DNA of 64,000 nucleotides from Lutraria lutraria. Its lineage: Eukaryota; Mollusca; Bivalvia; Venerida; Mactridae. Position 1 is the stretch's first letter. Each line of letters starts with the position of its first letter. The position numbers were made by a program, and so were the translations under genes. Below the pieces are notes generated by a model, which made no database searches, had not been told where the DNA came from, and saw nothing but the letters and a program-made list of their open reading frames with translations. Shown here in pieces: positions 33,663 to 44,300 of this stretch. Where the stretch lies: NCBI GenBank assembly GCA_964023205.1, contig OZ026841.1:33432399-33496398 (forward strand), written 5' to 3'.

Positions 33663-34757
33663 TAACCCCACTCATTATATGTCCAAAGCCTTCTCCATAT
33701 AATTGATGTTTTTTGTGATTTCCCTGCGTCCATCGTGCGTTGTGAAGTGGTGTCCATATTTACTTAAAAACAACATTTCCTCCTACACAGCTATGCCTAT
33801 TGCAACCAAACTTTGCTGGAATGATCCTTGGGTAGTCCCCTTTCAAAGTTGTTCAAAAAAATAAATTTCATAAAAAAACTCTGGTTGCTATGGCGACAAA
33901 TAGAAAAAAATCTTCTTGTCCGAAACCACAGGGCCTAGAGCTGAGATATTTGGTACCAGGTATGTATCATTGTCTAATGGAACTCTACAAAGTTTGTTCA
34001 AATTATTTCCCTGGGGTCAAAATTGGCTCCGCCCCGGGGGTAACTTGATTTTATCTTGACTTATATTGGGAAATTTAAAATATCTTCTTGTCAAAAACTA
34101 CAATGCCTAGAGCGTTTATGTTTCGTGTGTAGCATAGTCTAGTGGACCTCTACCAGGTTTGTTCAAACTACGGCCTGAGGGTCAAAATTGGCCCCAGGGG
34201 TCACTTGATTTATATAGGCTTTATAATACATAGGAAAATTAAAAAATCTCTGAAACCACATGGCCTAGAGCTAAGATGTTTTGTATGTAGTATTGTCTAG
34301 CAGACCTCTACCAAGTTTGTTCAAATTATGACCCTGGGGTCAAAATTGGCCCTGCCCTGGGGTTTATTTAGACATTATATAGGAAATTTTGAAAAAACTC
34401 TAAAACCACACGGCCTAGAGCTAAGATATTTGGTATGAACTATTGTCTAGTGGACTTCTATCAAGTTTGTTCAAATTATTGTCCTAGGTTCAAAATTGGC
34501 CCCGCCCCAGGGGTCACTTGATTTATATAGGCTTATATAGGAAAATTTTAAAAATCTCCGAAACCACAAGGCCTAGAGCTAAGATATTTTGTATGTAGTG
34601 TTGTCTAGTAGACCTCTTCCAAATTTGTTCATATTTAAAAATTGGCCCTGACCTTATGGTCACTTGATTTTACTTGGACTCGTGTAGAAAAATTTCTCCA
34701 AATGACCTTTTTTCCTGGTGAGCATTTTTCAGGGCCATCGTGGCCCTTTTGTTATTT
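33663..34757 (+). repeat. Iterated dispersed repeat with 'aaaccac..ggcctagagct' unit
   Basis: Starts around 'cttctccatataattgatgt' and ends at 'gggccatcgtggcccttttg'. Inside are five diverged tandem units of roughly 150-170 bp, beginning near 33921, 34095, 34252, 34403 and 34561. Each has 'aaaccaca(c/g)ggcctagagct', 'tgtctagtggac', 'agtttgttcaaatta' and 'ggtcaaaattggccc'. No coding potential. Confidence 0.8.
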
Positions 34758-34852
34758 TATTTTGAACAATTTACTGTTTACATGTACAGAGACCAAACAC
34801 TTCTTAAAGAAAGATGCTTTAATGTGCCAGGAAGTATTATTATGGTTTTTAA

Positions 34853-35619
34853 GGACATATCCGGTAGTTGCTATTGCGCAACGTAGTGCGCATCCGTGAC
34901 GTTAATTTTACTATTAAACATATAGGCAAAATGAAAATGTATAGAGATTTTTTTTTAACTTTGCATGATCATAGCATATGATAACAGAAACATTTTAATC
35001 GAAAAGAAAATAGGGGTTGCTGTGCTTGTTTCTGAGTTATCTGCCCTTGTTTATGACGTTTTGGCTTAATTTATGTCATTTCAAGGGCAGATTACTCATA
35101 CATAAATCTTAAATACCGTATTTTTACTTTTGGTTTATGTTTTTCATTTTATTATTGGTCAAAATACAAAATTTCATGCCATTCCATTAAATATTGTTAT
35201 TAGCTTTTTTCAGTTAAAGTTAACAGACTGACAATTCTTCAAAATTAAACCAAGTTTTAGGAAAATTGGCATTGGTTACCGTAAAGAAGAAACAAATACA
35301 AAAACACTCAATAGCAGTTCTTGAAATTTTTTTTGGGCGATTGCATGAAAAGAAGTCGGCTACTTAAAAAGGAAAATTAATAAGACCTTGTTTTCATACA
35401 TTATGAATTATCTGCCCTTGAAATGACCTAAAATGAGCCAAAATGTCACATTCAAGGGCAGATAACTCAAAAACGAGCACTGCGACCCTCATTTTCGTTA
35501 ATATCAAAATGTTTCTATTATCATATGCTATGATCATGCAGTTTTAGAAAAATGTCTATACGTTTTTATTTTGCCTATATATGCCTATGTGTAAAGTGTG
35601 GAAACTGTCAGATATGTCC
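34853..35619. mobile_element. Long inverted-repeat element flanked by TTAA (767 bp)
   Basis: TTAA stands immediately outside both ends (34849-34852 and 35620-35623). The ends read GGACATATCCGG and (inverted) GGACATATCTGA. About 250 bases on each side are inverted copies, including 'gcatgatcatagcatatgat' and 'tgagttatctgcccttg' on both arms. A TTAA duplication is typical of piggyBac-type elements. There is no transposase, so this is a non-autonomous element. The superfamily is inferred from the target site only. Confidence 0.78.
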
Positions 35620-36422
35620 TTAAAACAAAGTGTAATTATTTACCAACAAGCGTCATTATTCATTAACCTACCTAAGTGAGAACATACGAACCAGTAAATG
35701 TGTTGTATGCTGTTCTTTATCTATACTTAGGTGAAATAGGCCTTTTTCAAAGTAGGGGCATTTTTTGTTTGTATATACATGTAGTTATGTTATTCAAGAT
35801 CTTGTAAAAAGTTCATGATTCTTTGTCTGTGTTCTTTTCATTTCTTTAATTGATTTTATTTTGAGAATGTATTAATCCTTGGAGTTAATCCTTTGAACAG
35901 TTATTTTGTTCACTTAGCTCATTAAGGAAACCATTAAGTCTACATAACTTTGGGAACCCTGTTCGATTATAGGGGTCAGCTCATGTTCTTTGTGTTAATT
36001 TAGTTAAAGTCATTATTTTAGATCATTTATGGGATCCTTCACCACTGATGTGAATAAATCCACATGCAAATAAGTAAAAGTAAGAAGTTTTAATGAGACA
36101 TACAAGTTGGTAAAGAATGTACACAATCATAGATATTTTAAAGTGATTTCAAATGAAATTGCTTATCTTTTCTGTGATGAGTAAGAAAACTTTTTTGGGG
36201 ATAAAATGTACATTTAAGCAGAAAAGGTTTATGTACAATAATCCAATACAACCACTAAGGGAGATAATTCAATGCAAATGATTACAATGTTTAGTTCAAA
36301 TGTAGCATTTAGTGCAATTGACAATTATTGTTTTATTGTATGTTGAATTCTTTTTGCAAAAAAAATACATTTACCTATACAATAAATGGTAGATATTCTG
36401 ATTGGATTACATTTTCCTTGCA

Positions 36423-36680
36423 CCGCCTCCATGTTTGAGTGGTTAGGGTTGCTGACTTCAAATCACTGTAACCTCGCACTGATAGAGGGACGTGTGTTCG
36501 AACCCCGCTATCGATCATGCCTTTTTATGTGAGAAAGGCAGTTGCTTACGGAGGATGGAAGTCTAGTACTGGTTCTTCCCAGGACCAAAGACCTGTACTA
36601 TACATAGGTCTTTGCCAGGACCAATGCTTAACTGGACTGCCTGTCTCATATCACTCATTGAAAAGGGGCGTAAAGCCTGA
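36423..36680 (+). mobile_element. tRNA-headed SINE, copy 1
   Basis: The head has a tRNA-like A box ('tgagtggttagggttgctg') and B box ('gtgttcgaacccc'), with a long variable arm as in tRNA-Leu or tRNA-Ser. The core 'gcagttgcttacggaggatg' and tail 'gaaaaggggcgtaaa' follow. Homologous over its length to 47430-47676. Compared with that copy it carries an extra 29-bp palindrome (36586-36614). Confidence 0.8.
36586..36614. mobile_element. 29-bp palindromic mini-insertion inside a SINE, with 7-bp duplication
   Basis: CAAAGACCT and AGGTCTTTG pair around a short loop. CCAGGAC lies directly on both sides (36579-36585 and 36615-36621). The SINE copy at 47430 has a single 'ccaggaac' at this place and no palindrome, so it shows the empty site. 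Confidence 0.75.
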
Positions 36681-36983
36681 TGAAACAAACTTACATGCAG
36701 AGTTCGAGAATATACACTCTGTATCATTTATAAATATACATGTCTAATAAACCAATACACTAAATACACCTTTTTACACACAATAATACACTGTTAATAT
36801 ACACAGGGTTCACACTAGGTCGATTAATTTACATTAAAACATATATTACGATATCTTTAATAAACCTTGGACCAATACACAACATGTGTGTATTGGTCCC
36901 AGATACGCATACACTTCGTCTTAGAGTCGAAAAGTATGTTGACTGCGTTTTATACCCAACCCTGACTTATAGGTTACCGAACA

Positions 36984-38288
36984 AGAGACACCAGCAGAGC
37001 GCGAGGACACCAGTAGAGGTAGGTTCCGGAAAATTCCGTAACTCCGCCTACTGGTAAGAAATAAAAAGTATGGAGTACCGGACTCCGTCTCTCGAAATGA
37101 AATTCTTATTCCATTATTAACAGTAAAATATACTCAACAATTAAGGCACCTACCCTCACTGGATGTCCACTTATAAAACTTTAAAATATATTAACTGAGG
37201 CACCTACCCTCACTGGATGTCCATTTTCAACAGTAAAATAAATTGAATGAAGTTACCAACCCTCACTGGATGTCCACTTTCAACCTAAGATATATTTAAC
37301 TAAGGCACCTACCCTCAGTGGATGTCCATTAAAACTAAGACACCTACCCTCACTGGATGTCCACATTTAACATTAAACGATATTGAATTAAGGCACCTAC
37401 CCTCACTGGATGTCCACTTTCAACCTAAGATATATTTAACTAAGGCACCTACCCTCACTGGATGTCTATTTAAACTAAGACACCTACCCTCACTGGATGT
37501 CCACATTTAACATTAAACGATATTGAATTATGGCACCTACCCTCACTGGATGTCCACTTATAAAACTTTAAAATATATTGACTAAGGCACCTACCCTCAC
37601 TGGATGTCCACTTTTAACCGTAAGATACATGTACATTAAACTAAAACGTACATCTACCCTCACTGGATGTCCACATTTAACATTAAACGATATTAAATTA
37701 TGGCACCTACCCTCACTGGATGTCCACTTTAAAAGTAAAATATATTAAATTATGGCACCTACCCTCACTGGATGTCCACATTAAAAGTAAAATATATTAA
37801 ATTAAGACGCCTACCTTCACTTGATGTCCGCTTTTAAAAGTAAAGTATATTAGACTAAGGCACCTACCCTCACTGGATGTCCACTTTAACATTAAACGAT
37901 ATTCGATTATGGCACCTACCCTCATTGGATGTCCATTTTAAACAGTAAATTATATTAAATCAGAGACGTATAATTTAAGACACCTACCCTCATTGGATGT
38001 CAGCTTATACCTATATACACTTCATAATCCATTGTAGCGCATTTGACTCTTAAAACTTCTTAATTGAAATAATTATAAAAACGCCTTGATTTCAGTCTAG
38101 CGGATTGATTATAAGTTTTAAAAAGATCGATAATAACAGGTGGTTGTATCTAAATACAACTACCTGGTTATAATGATAATTGAACAAAGACGGAGTCCGG
38201 TATTCCGTACTTTATCTATCCAGTAGGCGGAGTTACGGGGTATAACGGAACCGACCTCTACTGGTGTACTCGCTCTGCTGGTGTCTCT
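36984..38288. mobile_element. TIR element carrying an internal minisatellite, upstream of LMAN2 (1.3 kb)
   Basis: The ends are inverted copies over about 110 bases. Shared blocks are 'agagacaccagcagagcg', 'caccagtagaggt', 'aactccgcctactgg' and 'ccggactccgtct'. Between them lies a tandem array (37143-38010). No open frame and no clear target duplication. The right end is 83 bp before the LMAN2 ATG, so it may supply promoter or 5' UTR sequence. Confidence 0.82.
37143..38010. repeat. Minisatellite, 17 copies of a CCTACCCTCACTGGATGTCC core
   Basis: Seventeen copies of the 20-bp core, with a few single-base variants (for example 'cagtgg', 'cattgg', 'cttgatgtccg'). AT-rich linkers such as 'aaaagtaaaatatattaaat' separate them, and spacing is about 33-66 bp. 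It lies wholly within the TIR element. The spacers are repetitive and there are no cas genes, so it is not a CRISPR array. Confidence 0.93.
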
Positions 38289-38371
38289 TTAGCGATTACC
38301 ACTGATCAAGGGAGGTAACCGCTGCGGGGAGTTTGATAGGTTACCGGAAACACCGTGTCATACGAACCAAA

Positions 38372-41300
38372 ATGGCGTCCACCGGCCTCAAAATGCTACT
38401 GTGTTATATATTTTTTATGAATGTTGCAGTAATCCTCTCAGCGTGGAATACGAATGATTTCCTAAAAAGAGAGCATACATTAGTGAAGCCATATACAGGT
38501 AAAACTAATACCAAAAGGTGTCGACTGCCTTATCGGAAGTGCTTTCTTACAAAAAAAATCCGTATTTTTTAACTGTTAACGTTTTTCGCACATAATGCCA
38601 AAACGCACGACTGATTTTTTTAGGAAAAAATCATTGATAATGTTCCTGAAATCAAACACACAATGAGCAATGTGTATGTTGGTTCATTACTAATTTCGTT
38701 TAGTGAACAATGTATTCGTGATTTTAAGTCTTTAACAAAAAAAGGCACACCTGCTATGAGAAAATGAAGGCAGTCACATTGCTTGACGTGTCACTAGACT
38801 AAGCATATATTTTGATTTTGAATGTTTTATATTTGAACAGTGAGCTTGTGCACAACACAGAGGATGGGTGTGGGGTGTACCTGACTAGTGAGTCACCAAA
38901 ACGACCCTGTCACTGTAAATTCGGTCTATTTGATTTTAAGTAGCCCATTTGTCAAGATTTTTTGTTGTGTAGGGAAACAGGTATTGGGTCCGTTTGATAG
39001 GCCTAAGGGGAAATTTGAATTGTGATACAGCATTGGTAATTTTTCAAGACTAATTATATACTTTGGTTTGGTAGCATAGATCTTCAAAGGTATTTTTTTA
39101 TTACTGGACAGAAAAAAATCAGATAATATGTATTTAGCCTTAAATTGAACAAATTTACAGGGACAGCTAGCCCTGCTAATTCGGCTTTTTGTTGGCCGAT
39201 TTCACGAACAAATTCTGAAGGGCCATCCTCTGCACATGACGGGCAAAGTCGAAAAGAGTCGCCGGCACAAACAGTCTAATTATAGAATAAGAAAAATTGC
39301 TTGACTAGGCTGAAAAAAAAATTAGTTGGTTTGGATTGCTCCAACTCAGAATTTTAGCACTGGGTAGGTAGGAAGGGATTTATTTTCACTATGTCGTATG
39401 CAACCAGTGATTTTTCACCTTCTATAACAGAGGCCTATTATAGGCCTTTTCCCAATTGAAAATTTCTTTAAAATCATGCAGTTTTCCCAAAAGTCCAAAC
39501 TTACACCAGCTATTTTATTTCCCAAATCAGCAGTTTTAGCGATAATTCTTCCCAAAATCAACAGGCTAAGGCCCCTTCCCAATGAAGAGAGAAAAAACAC
39601 TGCCAACAATAGTAAAACGTTATTTAATGCTTGAATTTTCATGAGTAGGTAGGAGCACTCTTAATAAACTTATTTTTAGTGTCAGCTGAGCCCAAGTGAT
39701 TTTTTTTCCAATATTTACTGTCTTATAGTTATATGGACAGTTCCCCCTAGCAAAACTTCCCTCATTTTCCCCCTAAAATAGCCAGAATTCCCCCTGACAA
39801 GAAGTGGTTTTCACAAATTTAATAATGAGGGCCCTGTTATGTAAAAAAAAGAAAAATATAACAGTGTTTGTACCATTGTCACAAATTACTGTGTAGTAAT
39901 ATTTTTATTCATGATTTAAACAACTAAATAATCACATATTCCATAGAAAGTAAATCTTATTATATATTTCCCATTTTGCATTAAATTTCCCCTTTTGACA
40001 GGCAATGGGTAATGAGAATCTTATGGGGGAAAGCTGTGAAATTGTCAGTTGCCAAGCCGCATAAAAAAGAAGTAAAGTCTTGAGATTTACACCACAGCTT
40101 CCAATTCAAGACTGGTTGAATATTTGAGCAATGCATTCATTACACCAATAATTTTAAATTCGAAAATGACAAGAACTGTAAAGCTGCATAATGCATACCT
40201 TATTGTTTTACTTTTCGCTAATTACTTATAGAGCTCTCTGTTATGATTCCAAAGAACTATGAGGAATTAATTTATAAAGTTGGCTCCCGGTATAATGTTC
40301 AATGAGTTTCCAAACTGGTTTGTGTCGATTTTCTACAATAATTTGAAATACATTTCTCGTTTTATCAGTTTATTTTATCATTTGCAGGTTCTGGGATGAA
40401 TATTCCATTGTGGGATTTTGTCGGTACTACAATGGTAACAAGCAATTATGTTCGTCTAACACCTGACAGACAAAGTACACAGGGTGCTATTTGGAACAGT
40501 ATTGTGTGTTGAATTTTATTCTATTTATGATTTACCTTTATTAATAAATATTAATTATGAAGGTTCACACAGAATTATTTTTGATTTGTCAATGTGCATC
40601 ATGATATTAATATCATACACTGTGAAGAGATTGTATAATGGTGTCTGTGTGGAACACAGATTTGTTTCCATGTACATTATGCTGTACAGTTTACTTCCTG
40701 TTAAAGAATATGAAAGACTTTGTTTGGGGGATTTAGAAACTTGAAAAATCATACTTCTGGTTCAATGAGTGTTACAATGAATAATGATTTTAGATATGAG
40801 TTAAATTTAACTGTTACTAGTTAGTATTCATTTTTACTGGGAAACCTTATGTTTAATAAATTAATTGTTTATGTATTTTTTAATTCCATATCTTAATTAT
40901 TACTTTCAGCCATGTACAGTTAGAAATTGGGAATTACATGTTCACTTCAAAGTACATGGACAAGGGAAAAGTTTGTTCGGAGATGGTTTTGCAATTTGGT
41001 ATGCAAGAGATAGACTTACTCCAGGTATTTAGAAGTTTATTTACTCCGCTTGGTCATTTTCAGTTGTTGTTTTTGTAACATCATATAATTAATCTAAAAC
41101 GAGTATTAAGTTACTAGTAGTCCTTTGTTACATTTGTCTGGGAAAAGTTCTATTAAGTGCAGACTTTCTGATTTAACCTAGAAGTCAGAAGAATTGTAAA
41201 ATATCGTGAATCTAGTAGCAGAGATATTGGGGACTCGCTACAAAAAAAATGTATGTACAGTAGTATATTACAATAAGGTGCTATTTTTGGATGGTCCACC

Positions 41301-44300
41301 TTAAATTAGCTGAGGAGTCATGAATAGGCAGTTAGGTCTGTAGGGTTAAAATCTTTAACAAAAATTCATTTTTTGTAAAAAATAGAATAATATTTGACTT
41401 AAAGTATGTATACCTCCTGGTATTTAGAAGTTTATGTATACCTGTAAGTCGGGTCATATTGACAAGCAGCCTCATAGATAGATAACTTATTGTATTTCAG
41501 GTCCTGTGTTTGGAAATAAAGATTATTTTGTTGGTTTGGCTATAATTGCAGACACCTACAGTAATCATAATGGTCCCCATAATGTAAGTGATTCATGGTA
41601 TCAGCTTGTTTTATCTTCTCTTTAGTCAATAGCATTATACTTGTAGTTTAACCATCATGTTATTACTTACAATATTCTTCATACAATTGATAAATGTTAG
41701 TAACTCTGGCTTATGTTGACTATAAAAAAATAGCATTGATTGCAGCACTGAAATATTCTGTTTTAATTTCAGTTATTGACTATTTCAGTAACTTTAGAAT
41801 TTTAAGGCTCATAGCTTTGCATAAGAATTTTTTTACAATAGTTGACACAACATGAAATGACTTTTTCAAACCTTATAAAGATATTATTTTCTCTCATTCT
41901 TTTGTACAGTACTTGACCATTTATAGATTTAATACTCAACATAAGATGGCTTTAGAAATGTTGATAGTTGCATGCACTATCTTTAAGTAACATTATAAAC
42001 AACCAAACTGTTTATATCTTACAGCATCAACATCCGTACATATCTGCAATGGTAAACAATGGTTCCCAGCATTATGATCATGATAGAGATGGTACCCATA
42101 CTGAACTCGCTGGTTGTACATCATTGTTTAGAAATAAAGAACATGAAACATACGTTGCTATCAGATATGAAGGAGAAACATTAAAAGTAGGTTTATATTG
42201 ATATTTTGCAGTCAATGTTTAAAAAAATTGTGTCAACCTCCCCTATTTTTTGCCACAACCCTAGACTTTTATTAGGTCTGAGGAATGGTACATCTGCTGT
42301 CGGAATTTTTTGCCTTTCAACTCACTTTCAAAGATAAAAAAAAAATATCCCGCCCCCCACGAAAGTTTCCCTGTCTACCTACCTTATTTTAAATACCTTG
42401 TTACTAGAAACAAACATTTTTATGCCTAACTGATTTTATTTCAACTGAAAGAATAAGACAATCTCATTGTAAGACTACTTTTCAGATACCTATTTAGTAT
42501 TACAGGCTACTAAGGCAGTAGTTATATTGTGATTTTACTGTATAGTCTATAGTATGTGTGTATAGAATTCCTACAATTTACCGGCAACCATTGATGATGT
42601 ATCAGATAATTAACAATCAAACCTGTAAACAAAGGACACTCTTGGTGAAGACAAAACATTGCCTTTATTGACAGGTGGCCTTCAATCAGAGGTCATTTTG
42701 TTCTTTTTCCTGAATAATCAATAACAATTTTTAATTGAATGGCCTTTTTTTGGAGATGGTTGCTCACAAAGGTTTGACTGTACTTATTCTGTACAATGAT
42801 TAAAGGATATATATACATACATAATGATAATTCTATTACTGACAGGTATCTATGGATATTGATGGTAAAGATGGTTGGACTGATTGTTTTAAAGTTGATG
42901 GTGTAAGATTACCTGTAGGTTATTATTTTGGTGCTTCTGCAACTACAGGTGAATTAGCAGGTACGTGTTTTGTCATTAAATGATAAACAACAGTATTGGA
43001 GATTATAACTTGTCTCTTGGGGCCACTGTGGTTGAGTGGCTGTGGAGTTTGACCTGTGATCATTAGTCTTTTTAGTCTTGCTGCTTTGAGTTCTTAACAA
43101 TTCTGGGACCAGGACCAAATTTTACATTGGGAGACAGCTGTCCGTCTAGCTTACAGTCTCTGGCCAGAAACCACCAGCCTCTTGCGGCTTTGAGTTCTAA
43201 ACCCATCTGGATTCAAATTTAACATGTAATGTAGCTGTCTAGGTAGCTAACAGAATTTCAGTTGTTCTACCCAGGTGTTAGCCTAGGATCTTCCTCCACC
43301 ATAAATTAGAAAAGTTAACCAAATGATCCTGGTTGTGTTACATTAACTTCAGTGAAAAAAAAAACAACAAAAGACATGTCTTAACTCTTGTCACACTGTC
43401 TAATTTTTTCATGGAGTTTGTGAGAGTGGCAATAGTAGTAGCATTACTTTTAATTTAATTTTTAGTTGGTGTTTCACAACATTCTTCATACATTGCATTT
43501 ATCTTGAATATTAGTAACATGACTGACTGATGTTTTGTTTTATTTCAGATAATCATGATATTATATCTATGAAACTTTATGAACTGGACATTCCTGAAGA
43601 TGTAAGTTTTTCATATAAACACGTTTAGCATTATTTGAATTTTTACTCTTAAGAAATTTCCATTTCTGAAACTTCCTGAATATTTATGTCTAAGGAGATT
43701 AAATCCCACCAACAAGGCATTATTTGAACAATGTTTCAAACTCACTACAGTGGCTTAAATAATAGGATATAGTTTTTTTTTAAATCAGTACGCACTGAGG
43801 CCCATGTGAACATACAATTACATACATGGAATTACAAATGACGTGACAAAGACAATGGTTAACATGAAAGATAATGCTTTACGCAGAATATGGCTTGAAC
43901 TAACAAATGAGATATAAAGTTGTTTTTTGAAATGTAATGCCAATAGATGAGAGTAAGCTAAGTATTTAAAAAGTACATTTTGCGACGGTCTTATCATTAA
44001 GGGTGTAATTGAGATGATAATTCAGAACAGTGGCGGAGAAGGTGTATAATGTTCTTTTTCTTAAAAAAATCATTTCAAACATAGTAATTTGATAAAATAC
44101 TATCTATTTGTCAAACTATTATAAGATATGAAGTGTTTATGAAGAAATGAAACAAATAGAAAATGGTTAAGGGCACAATTTACCAACATCAATAATATAT
44201 GAAAACATTCTTAAATAAAGCATGTGAATAAATTTAAATGAATGCAACAATTAATGGTTAAAATGCGTATTTACAAATGATGAGCGTGATATACAAATGT

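Noticed and set aside
37143..38010. CRISPR-like look of repeats with spacers
   Set aside because: Linkers are themselves repetitive and uneven, there are no cas genes, and the genome is eukaryotic. It is a minisatellite in a transposon.
40484..40744. 86-codon plus-strand frame overlapping LMAN2 exon 2
   Set aside because: It is in another frame than the lectin exon and runs into the intron. The lectin frame is supported on both sides.
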